Shown here one piece after another: positions 43,612 to 54,100 of a stretch of DNA of 64,000 bases (position 1 is the stretch's first letter; each line of letters begins with the position of its first letter). The stretch covers positions 424,062 through 488,061 of the forward strand of contig JAGIAZ010000001.1 in NCBI GenBank assembly GCA_017744605.1. The letters are read 5' to 3'. The stretch comes from Sphingobium sp. (GTDB taxonomy: Bacteria; Pseudomonadota; Alphaproteobacteria; Sphingomonadales; Sphingomonadaceae). The notes beneath the pieces were generated by a model. That model saw only the letters and a program-made list of their open reading frames with translations. It was not told the DNA's origin and did no database searches. A program made the position numbers and the translations under genes.

Positions 43612-43789
43612 TCCTGCATTGAAGCGCCAAGGCGACTTCGTACCATGCACGAGGATGGCTAAATCAATTACGCGGTGTCCCTTCCGGTCTGCGCATCGAC
43701 CGCCTCTCGACAAGCTGCCGGCTGCGGCTCCATCAATGCCCGCACAATCTCGCAAGGTCCGTCCTTGCGATCGACCACGGGTGCTGATC

Positions 43790-44680
43790 ATGGAGCTTCA
43801 TCAGATACGCTACTTCCTCAAAGCGGGTGAAACGCTCAATTTCACGCGCGCTGCCGAGCAATGCGGCGTCAGCGTGCCCTCGCTCAGCCGCGGAATCCGG
43901 CAGTTGGAAGAAGAACTGGGCGGGCAGCTCTTTCGCCGCGAGCGGCACCTGACGCACCTGACCGACCTCGGCCGCCTGATGCTCGCGCATTTTTCCGTGA
44001 TGAGCAGTGCCGCCGACGCCGCCAAGCGCGAGGCCAGCGATTATGCGAGGCTCGCCGGTTCACGCCTGAAATTCGGCATGTTTGCCTCGATCGGTGCCGA
44101 TGTGCTGACCGGCTATCTCACAGCCCTGCGCGACAAGGCGCCTGATCTGGAACTCCATATATGGGAGGCCAATTGCGAGGAGCTCGAAGGCGCGTTGCTC
44201 GGCGGCGAAATCGACATCGCCCTGACCAGTTCGCCCGAACTGGACGCGCGTATCCGCATGACGCCGCTGTTCCGGGAGATGTTCTACGTCTCCTTCTCTC
44301 CCGGCCATCGCTTCGAGCAGATGAACGCCGTGCCGATGCGCGAACTCCAGGGCGAGAGCTACGTCAAGCGCCTGCACTGCGAATTTCCCTCGAACCTGGC
44401 GCGGCTTGGCGTCCCGAAGCCATATGATGCCGTCAATGTCCGTTATGTCGGTGAGCGCGAGGACTGGATCCAGTCGCTGGTGCGGGCCGGTCTCGGCTGC
44501 GCGGTGATGCCTGAAAACTTGCCGCTGCTACCCGGCCTCGAAATGCGTCCGCTGATCGAACCGGAGGTATTCCGGCTGATCAGCCTGGCGACGGTTGCGG
44601 GACGACCGCATAGCCCGGCGGTTGCGGTGGCCGTGGCGGCCGCGAAGCACTTTCGTTGGCCGAGCGGCGGGAGGCTTTAG
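43790..44680 (+). CDS. LysR-family transcriptional regulator
   Basis: A 296-residue regulator from the ATG at 43790 (MELHQIRYFLKAGETLNFTR). The N-terminal winged helix (residues 1-60; AAEQCGVSVPSLSRGIRQLE) and the substrate-binding domain (residues 90-290; RLKFGMFASIG, DIALTSSPE, VRAGLGCAVMPENL) are complete. It lies next to the istB remnant, and the palindromes at 44721-44754 follow its stop. It might regulate the giant autotransporter or a gene outside the window; no adjacent target operon is obvious. Confidence 0.88.
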   Translation: MELHQIRYFLKAGETLNFTRAAEQCGVSVPSLSRGIRQLEEELGGQLFRRERHLTHLTDLGRLMLAHFSVMSSAADAAKREASDYARLAGSRLKFGMFASIGADVLTGYLTALRDKAPDLELHIWEANCEELEGALLGGEIDIALTSSPELDARIRMTPLFREMFYVSFSPGHRFEQMNAVPMRELQGESYVKRLHCEFPSNLARLGVPKPYDAVNVRYVGEREDWIQSLVRAGLGCAVMPENLPLLPGLEMRPLIEPEVFRLISLATVAGRPHSPAVAVAVAAAKHFRWPSGGRL

Positions 44681-45151
44681 AAGCTGAACTCCTTCGAGCC
44701 CCCTGCCCAACTTACGCGCAGGCTAACGACTCGTTAGCCAGACAGTGGCTGTCTATCGGCCGCCAAAAATCACATTTTCCCAGCATTTCGAACGAAATCA
44801 CGGAAGATGGCGATGTCTAAATGTTTGCATTTCATTCGGTCGGCCGATCGTGGGCATGAACCCGGCATCCGGGCATCACCCGCGAAAACCGGCCTGGCGA
44901 GGACCGGCGCGTTCGGCGGCGGCAACCAGCAAGATCCCGAGAACGACGTGATCGCCTGCCACGCCGGCATCCGCGGTGATACCGAAGCCCAGAAATCGTG
45001 GAATTGGGAAACGGGTAAACCGGACGCCGAGGGGGGCGATCACGCCGCTTCAGACCGGCTTCTAATCAAGCGCTGACGACATAGGCGCCTGGGTCGACAC
45101 CAGATCCGGGCGGACATCAATCGCGCGTCGACGGCGGGCGAAGGGGGCAAA
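44681..45151. other. Intergenic region with two consecutive palindromes
   Basis: About 470 bp without a convincing gene. It holds two back-to-back palindromes (44721-44754) just after the LysR gene and the promoter region of the giant autotransporter, whose ATG is preceded by GAAGGGGGC. Short open frames here do not look coding. Confidence 0.45.
44721..44754. promoter_or_regulatory. Two adjacent perfect palindromes
   Basis: GGCTAACGA-C-TCGTTAGCC (44721-44739) is followed directly by AGACAG-TGG-CTGTCT (44740-44754). They could be a tandem terminator of the LysR transcript, although no T-run follows, or an operator upstream of the autotransporter. Confidence 0.45.
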
Positions 45152-48100
45152 ATGCGGACGAATGCCAGTATCTCACGGGGGCAAGCCGGACTCTCGAAAA
45201 CAGCTCTCCTGAATACGAGTTCGCACATGGTCCTTGCCGGCCGCTCCGACAGACGAGGCCGGCAAGACGCAAGGGCTCTACTATTCGCCTTCGGCAGCGC
45301 TCTCCTTGTTGCAGGCTGCCTTGTGCCTCAAGCCTCCCGTGCTCAGTCGACGAGCGGCTGGTACGGAGGCAGTTGCAACGGCGCCACCGGCGGCGGCGGC
45401 GGCGGGGGTGCCATCTCGGCAACCGGTACGGGCGGCCCGGGCGCCGCGTCGGTGGGATGCGGCGGCGGCGGCGGCGGCGGCGCGGGCGTGACCGGCGGGA
45501 ACGGTGGTGACACCGGCAGCGCCGCGGGAGGCGCGGGTGGCGCCAGCCCCGGCGCCAACGGCAGCCCTGGCGACAATTTCTACTTCGCCAAGGGTGGCGG
45601 CGGCGGTGGGGGCGGTGGCGCGCACGGTGCGGTGATCACCACCTCGACCAGCAATTCGGGGATCGTTGCCGGCGGGAACGGCGGTGCCGGCGGCAGCCCC
45701 ATGGTCGCGGTCCCGGGTGCCGGCGGCGGGGGCGGTGGGGGCGGCTATGGCGCGGTGATCGATGGCGGCGGTCTCTCCTACACCAACACGGGTACGGTCA
45801 GAGGTGGCGCCGGCGGCGGCGGCGGTTTCAGCGTATTCAACAACGGCGGCTATGGCGGCTTCGCCGGTGCCGGCATCGTCTTTACCGGCAGCGGCGGCAC
45901 CTTGGTCAATTCCGGCAGCATCGCGGGGGGCGCTGGAGGCATCCCCGGCAGCGGCGTCGCCTACGGCCTACCCGGATTGGGTGGTGTCGGGGTCACCGGC
46001 GCGAACCTTTCGATCACCAACAGCGGCTCCATCACTGGCGGCCTCGCTGGCGACGGCTCGATGCGAGCCCGTGCCATCTACTTCAACGGCGGCATCAACA
46101 CGCTCGAATTGCAGGCCGGCTCGATCATCACCGGCGACGTCGTCGGCAACTACATCGATACATTGCGGCTCGGCGGCGCCGCCGACAGCAGCTTCGACGC
46201 GTCCGCGCTTGGAACGCAGTACACGGGATTCACGACATTCGTGAAAACCGGGACCGGCACCTGGACGTTGACCGGCACCACACCATTGGTGCCTACACCC
46301 TGGACCATCGATCAGGGCACGCTCGCCGTCTCGTCCGACGGCAATCTGGGCAATGCCTCATTCAGTCCGTTGACCTTCAATGGCGGCACGCTGCAATTCC
46401 TGGCAGGCTTCGACAGCAGCCGGTCCGTGACGCTCGATGCGGGCGGCGGCTCGTTCGATACCGGCGGCAACGATGTGACGCTTTCCGGCGCGATCGGCGG
46501 GGCCGGCGGCCTGACGAAGACGGGCAGCGACACACTCACGCTGACGAATGGCAATTCCTATGCAGGCGGGACAACGATCTCCGCCGGCACGCTGCAGGTC
46601 GACGGCAGCATCGTTTCCGCCACAACGGTGCGGAACACCGGCACGCTGACCGGCCGCGGGAGCGTGGGCAACGTCACGGTGGAAAGCGGCGGCACGCTTT
46701 CGGCGGGCGGGTCGGCCGGCACGCTCACAGTGGCAGGCAACCTCGCCCTGAACTCCGGCTCGATGCTCAACGTCGCATTGGGCAACCCCGGTTCGATGCT
46801 CAGCCCGGCTTCCGGCACGTCCAGCCGCATCGTCGTCAGTGGCGACCTCGCGTTCGACGGCACGGTCAACCTGTCCCGGAGCACCAACCCCGCCGATGGC
46901 ACGGCGGGCATCGGCTATTACCGGCTGATCACCTATGGCGGCGCCCTGACCAGCAACACCGCCACCATCGGCACAATTCCCGCGCTGGCCGGCGCCGATC
47001 TCTACCAGCTCCAGGCCGGCAGCGGCCGGGTCGACCTGTTCATCGGGGCGGCCGGGGCGGCCGGCGACGACACGCTGCAACTCTGGCAGGGCGGCGACGG
47101 CGCCTGGAACGCCAGCAACCTGCAATGGCTGAACCAGAACAGCACCACCCCCGTAGCATGGGCCGGCAACAACGCCGTTTTCAGAAACGCCAACGGCTTT
47201 ATCGGCGGAAACATCACGGTCGAGGGCGCGCAGAGCTTCAAGGGCTTGCAATTCGTCGATGACGGCTACCGGATCGACGGCGCGGGTCAACTCGTGACCG
47301 ACGCCCCCGGCAGCGAAATTCGCGTGCTCGCCGACAACGCGGCCATCGCCGCGCGGATCACCGGCGCGGGCGGCATCGTCAAGACCGAGGCGGGCACGCT
47401 GACGCTCACAGGCGTCGACACATATGCCGGCGGCACGACCGTCAAAGCGGGCACGCTCGTGGTGAACGGCGGCGCCATCGGGGGCACGATCCCTTCGGTG
47501 AGCAACGGTCCCATGATCGTGGGCGATGCCTCCGGCGACAGCGCCGCCCTGCGGGTCGGAAACGGCGGCGCGGTCAACAGCTACGGCATCGATGCGGTCG
47601 GCCGCCAGGCGGGCAGCACCGGGACGGTCACGATCACCGGCGCCGGTTCCACCTGGGTGGATACCACCCTCAACATCGGCGTCGATGGCAACGGCAGCCT
47701 GCGCATCGATAGCGGCGGCGCGGTCGCAAGCACCGTCGTCACCCTCGGCGTCGATGCGGGCGGCAGCGGCAGCGTCACGGTGTCGAACGGCGGGCAATGG
47801 CGTCCCGCCGGGCTTGCCGTCGGCGCCGGCGGCACCGGCACGGTCGACGTCGCAGGCAGCGCCGTCACTTCGTTCTATGCCGATATCGGCCGCGAAACTG
47901 GCGGCGCCGGCACCGTGACGCTGACGGGCGGCAGTAGCTGGACGTTCGCCAATGGGTCGGCACTGAACATCGGCAATAGTGGCACCGGCCATCTTGTTGT
48001 CGATGGGGCCAGCACGATTTCAGGCGGCAACAGTGGCAATATCGGCCTCGGCGCAGGCAGCATCGGCGACGTCACGGTGATTGGCGGCAGCAGTTGGACG

Positions 48101-51100
48101 CTGGTGCAGAATCTCATGATCGGCGCCGCCGGCACCGGCAGCCTCACCATCGGCAGCGGCAGCACGGTCACCTCGCGCTTCGGAGAAATCGGGCAGGCCG
48201 CCGGCAGCGACGGCACCCTCACGCTGACGGATGGCGGCCGCCTGAAGTGGACCCTTGCGGGCATGTCTCCGTTTTTTGTCGGCGACGCGGGGACGGGCAC
48301 GCTCAATATCGGCGCCTACGACCTTTCGGGCACCGCCGGTTTCCTTCCCGGCAACATCTCCGCGATCACCACCGGCACCGGCAGCGGCACGGTGAATTTC
48401 AACCAGACCGACGATGTCGTCCTCGTCACGCCCATCGAGGGCAGCATCGCCGTCAATCAGCGCGGCACCGGCACCACGACGCTGACCGGCGCGAACAGCT
48501 ACACCGGCGGCACCATCGTGAATCGCGGCATGCTGGTGTTTGACGGCGGCGGCGTCAGCCCCTCCGGTCAGGTCAATTCCGATATAGTCGTGGGCAGCGC
48601 GGGCGGCGACAACGGCACGCTGCGGATCATCGGCGGCGCAAAAGTCACGGACAGGTTCGGCTCGATCGGTGTCGCAGCGGGCAGCATCGGCACGGTCACC
48701 GTATCGGGGACGGGTTCGACCTGGAGCAATAGCAGTCAACTGAGTGTCGGCGTCGAGGGCACGGGTCGTCTCAATATCGAAGACGGCGGCCGCATCGTCA
48801 GTGGCTCCGGCGGGGGGATCGCCTCCATCGGATCATTGGCCGGCAGCACTGGCACGGTCACGGTCACGGGCGCCGGTTCAAGCTGGAAGGCTCAGGGCCT
48901 CAATGTCGGCACTGGCGGCAGCGGCGTGCTGACCATCGCGGATGGCGCCATGGTCGATAGCGGCCTCAGCATCATCGGTGCTGCTCAAGGCGGCGGCACG
49001 GTGGCGGTGACGGGGCCGGGCTCCACCTGGACGACGAACGCATTGTATGTCGGCTCCGGCGGCAAAGGTGATCTGACGATCACAAACGGCGGCACGGTCA
49101 GCAGCCTCAACAACACCTATATCGGCGGCGCGGGCGGCCCCGGCACAGTCACCGTGACGGGCAGCGCTTCCAGTCTGACGGCCTCGGGCACCCTCGCCAT
49201 CGGCTGGGCCGGCGCGGGCACGCTCAATATCGGAGCGTACGATCTGTCCGATACGGCAGGCACCGTCACCGCCGCCAGCGTCGTTTCCGGCACCGGCACC
49301 GGCACCGTGAACTTCAACCAGACCAATGCGATCACCTTCGCCATGCCCATCGCAGGCAATATCGCCGTCAACCAGCGCGGCACGGGCACGGCGATCCTGG
49401 CTGGCACCAACAGCTATACGGGCGGGACATCGGTGCGTGGCGGCGTGCTGTCGGTGTCGAGCGACGCCAATCTCGGCGCGGTCACGGGGGCGCTGACCAT
49501 CGACGGCGGCACATTGCAGGTCACCGGCACGAGCTTCACCGGCACGACGCGCACGATCAATTGGGGCGCCGCCGGCGGCGGCTTCGACATTGCCGATCCC
49601 GCCAACGCCTTCACGGTGGACTCGCCCCTCGGCGGTGTCGGTTCTCTCACGAAGTCCGGTACGGGCTCGCTGATTCTGACCGGAGAGAACAGCTACACAG
49701 GCGGCACGACGATTTCGGGCGGCACGCTGCAGCTCGGCAATGGCGGGTCGGGCGGCTCGATCCTCGGCAACGTGATCGACAACGGCGCGCTCACCTTCAA
49801 TCGCTCCGATGCGCTGACCTTCGCCGGGGCCATCTCCGGCAGCGGCGCGGTCAACCAGATTGGCACCGGCACCACGATCCTGACCAGCAGCAACAGCTAT
49901 GCGGGCGATACGACGATCGCCGCCGGCGCGCTGCAATTCGGCGATGGCGCTTCGGGGGGCAGCAGCAACCTGGGCGGCAACCTGACCGTTGCCGGCGGCT
50001 CGCTTGCGATCGCGATGCCCGCGACGTTGAGCATCGCGCACAATGTGGCTTTCGCCGACAACACCAGCCTTTCGATCGCCGCCTCGCCCAATGGCGCGAC
50101 ATTGTCGGCGGACAGCGTGACGATCGGGAACGGTGTCGCCTTCAACATCACCGGCGTCAACGAAGCGAGCCAAGTCGACAAGGTGCTGATCGACACCCGT
50201 TCCGGGATCAGCGGCAACTTCGCCATGGTGACCGTGGGCGGCATCAGCGGAACGGTCGACTATCTCACCGTTTCGACGCACAAATCCGCCGACGATCTTC
50301 AGTACCTTGCCAGCTATGGCCTGAGCTGGATGGCCGCCAACAGCCAGGCCCATGGCACCTTCACGCTGACCAATGCCTCCGACACCTTCACGGTCGGCAT
50401 GGCGCTCACCGACCAGGCCGCCAATCCCGCGACCGGATGGGATGGCAGGTCGCTGACCAAGGCCGGCGCGGGTACGCTGATCCTCTCGGCGGACAACAGC
50501 TACACCGGCGGCACGACCATCTCCGGCGGCGTGCTGCAACTCGGCAGCGGCGGCGCGACCGGCTCGATCGTCGGCGATGTCGTCGACAACGGCGTGCTCG
50601 CCTTCAACCGCTCCGGTGCGCAGACCTTTGCCGGCAAGATTTCGGGCAGCGGCGCGGTCGAGCAGGTCGGCGGCGGCACCACGATCCTGACCGGCGACAA
50701 TAGCTATATCGGCGGAACGCGCATCGATGCCGGTGTGCTGTCGGTCTCGCGGGACGCGAATCTTGGCGATCCTTCCGGCGGGATCGTCTTCAATGGCGGG
50801 ACGCTGGCGACGACGGCGGCGTTCGGCACCACCCGCTCGATCCTGCTCCCGGCGGACGGCCGGTTCAATGTCGCGGGCGCGATCACGCTGGACCTCGGCG
50901 GGCCGATCGGCGGATCGGGCAATCTCGTCAAGCTGGGCATGGGCACGCTGCTTCTGACCGGCGCGAACACCTATGCCGGCGACACGCTCGTCCAGGCCGG
51001 GACGTTGATCGGCGATGTCGGCGCCATCCGTGGCAATGTCGCCAATGCCGGTACGGTGGAGTTCGCCCAGGCGACGAAGGCGAGCTTCGCGGGCGACATC

Positions 51101-54100
51101 AGCGGTTTGGGTGGTGCGAATGGCGTGATGGTCAAGTCCGGCGCCGGCGATCTCACGCTGACCGGGACGTCCGGTCTGGATTGGACCATCGAGTCCGGCC
51201 GCCTGAACACGGCCGCCGAGCGCTTCAACGGCAACGCGACGATCCGGAGCGGTGCGGGACTTGCATTCGCACTGAGCGGCAGCGCCAGTTATGCCGGCGT
51301 TCTCTCTGGCGCTGGGGCTTTCGACCTGACCGGTTCGGGTGCTCTGACTTTCACCGGCGATTCGTCGGCCTTCACCGGCACCACCACCATTTCCGCCGCA
51401 ACGCTGCGCGTGGACGGCACGCTCGGCGGCGATGTCGCCGCGCGCTCCGGCGGTGTGTTGACGGGCTCCGGCCGCATCATCGGCAATGCCGACCTGACCG
51501 GCGGTGGCGTGTTCGCCGGAATGAGCGGACGGACGTTGCGGGTGAACGGCAACGTCACGCTGGATTCCACCAGCGTCCTGAACGTCGCCGTCGGCGGGGC
51601 ATCAAGTACGGCACTGGTCGATGTCGGCGGCAATCTGGCGCTCAACGGCACGCTGAACATCACCGATGCCGGCGGTTTCGGCGCAGGTGTCTATCGCCTG
51701 ATCGACTATGGCGGATCGCTCAGCGGCGCCGGCCTGGCTATCGGCGCGAGACCTTCCGGCGTCAGCGCCTCCGACCTCAGCGTGCAGACCGCCGTCGCCA
51801 ACCAGGTCAACCTGATTTCGTCGGCGAACATCGCGCTTGGTTTCTGGGACGGTGGCAATGCCGCCCTCCATGATAACGGCGCGGTCGATGGCGGCTCAGG
51901 TGTCTGGAGCGCGGACGGCCGGAACTGGACGCAGGCCGACGGCACCCTCAATGGGGCGTTCGCGCCCAATCCGACCTATGCCGTCTTCCAGAACGTCGGT
52001 GGTGTCGTGACGGTGGATGGAACGGCGGGCGCGATCGGCGTGACCGGGATGCAATTCGCCACGGACGGCTACCGCGTCGAGGGCGATCCTATCACGCTGA
52101 ACGGCGCGGGCGGATCGACCTCGATCCGTGTCGGCGACGGCACGGCGGCGGGCGCTTCGTCTGTCGCCATGATCGGCTCGATCCTGACCGGCAACAGCGC
52201 CTTGGTGAAGGATGATCTCGGCACGCTGATCCTCACGGCTGCGAACAGCTACACCGGCGGCACCACCATCGCGGCCGGCACGCTCCAGATCGGCAACGCC
52301 GGCACGGCCGGCTCCATCACCGGCGACGTGTCGAACGACGGCACGCTGGCCTTCAACCGTTTCGACGATTTCACCTTCGCAGGCGTCATCAGCGGTTCGG
52401 GCAGCATCGACAAGCTCGGTCCGGATACGGTCACGCTGACCGGCAATTCCGGCGCCTTCGCCGGCGCGACGAGCGTGACAGGCGGCACGCTGGCGGTGAA
52501 CGGCCAGCTCGGCGGTTCCGTCTCCGTCCTGTCGGGCGGCACGCTCGCCGGCACCGGCACTGTCGGCGCGGTTTCCGTCGCCAATGGCGGCACGCTCAGC
52601 GGCGTGCAGGGCCAGACGCTCACCACCGGCAACCTCGCGCTCTCTTCGGGATCGAACGTCAACGTCTCGCTCGGCGCTCCGGGCAACGTCACCGGCCTGT
52701 TCAATGTCGGCGGCAACCTCACGCTCGACGGCACGCTCAACGTCGCCGACGCGGGCGGGTTCGGCCAGGGCGTCTATCGGATTGTCGATTATTCGGGATC
52801 GCTGACCGACAACGGCATGAATGTCGGCGCCATCCCGACCGGCACCGGCATCATCCAGACCGCGATCGCCAATCAGGTCAACCTCGTCGTCGACAATGGC
52901 GGCCCGGTCCCGACCGTGCAGTTCTGGAACGGCGCGACAACGGTTGCCGACGGCACGATCCATGGCGGCAACGGCGTCTGGAGCGCAGGCCCGGCGACCA
53001 GCTGGACCAACGCGAACGGCACGCTGGCCTGGGCCTGGGGCGGCAACTTCGCCGTTTTCCAGAACAATCCGGGCAACGTCACGGTCGATTCATCGGCCGG
53101 CGCGATCTCGACCGCCGGAATGCAGTTCATCGGCACCGGCTGGACCGTCGCGGGCGACCCGATCACGCTGAACGGCACGGGCGGATCGACCTCGATCCGT
53201 GTCGGCGACGGCACGGCGGCGGGCGCTTCGTCTGTCGCCATGATCGGCTCGATCCTGACCGGCAACAGCGCGTTGGTGAAGGATGACCTCGGCACGCTGA
53301 TCCTCACGGCTGCGAACAGCTACACCGGCGGCACCACCATCGCGGCCGGCACGCTCCAGATCGGCAACGCCGGCACAGGCGGCTCGATTGCGGGCAACGT
53401 CACGAACAACGGCACGCTGGCCTTCAACCGCACCGACGCTACCAGCTTCGGCGGCCTGATCTCCGGTTCGGGCGCGATCAAGCTCCTGACCGGCGGCCTG
53501 ACCCTGACCGCCGACAACAGCTATGGCGGCGGCACCGACATCGCGGCCGGCTCGGCGCTTCGCCTCGGCAATGGCGGCACGACCGGCGCGATCGTCGGCA
53601 ATGTCAACGACAACGGCGCGCTGGTCTTCAACCGCTCGAACGATCTCGCCTTCGCGGGCGTCATCGGCGGTTCGGGCAGCATCCGTCAGATCGGTTCGGG
53701 CAAGGTCGACCTGACGGGCAACTCCAGCGGCTTCACCGGCACGACGACCGTGGAATCCGGCACCCTGGCGGTGAACGGCCAGCTCGGCGGCACGCTCGAC
53801 ATCTGGGCGGCCGGTCGCCTGCAAGGCACCGGCACGGTCGGCAACACCGTCGTCAGCGGCACCATCGCGCCGGGCAATTCGATCGGCACGATCAACGTCG
53901 GCAACATCACCTTCAATGCCGGATCGATCTACGAGGTCGAGGTGAACGCGGCCGGGCAGTCCGACAAGATCGCCGCGTCCGGCACGGCAACGATCAACGG
54001 CGGCTCGGTGAAGGTGCTGGCGGGAGCGGGCAATTATGCGCCCGCGACCCAATACACGATCCTCACGGCCAATGGCGGGCGCACCGGCACCTTCACGGAC

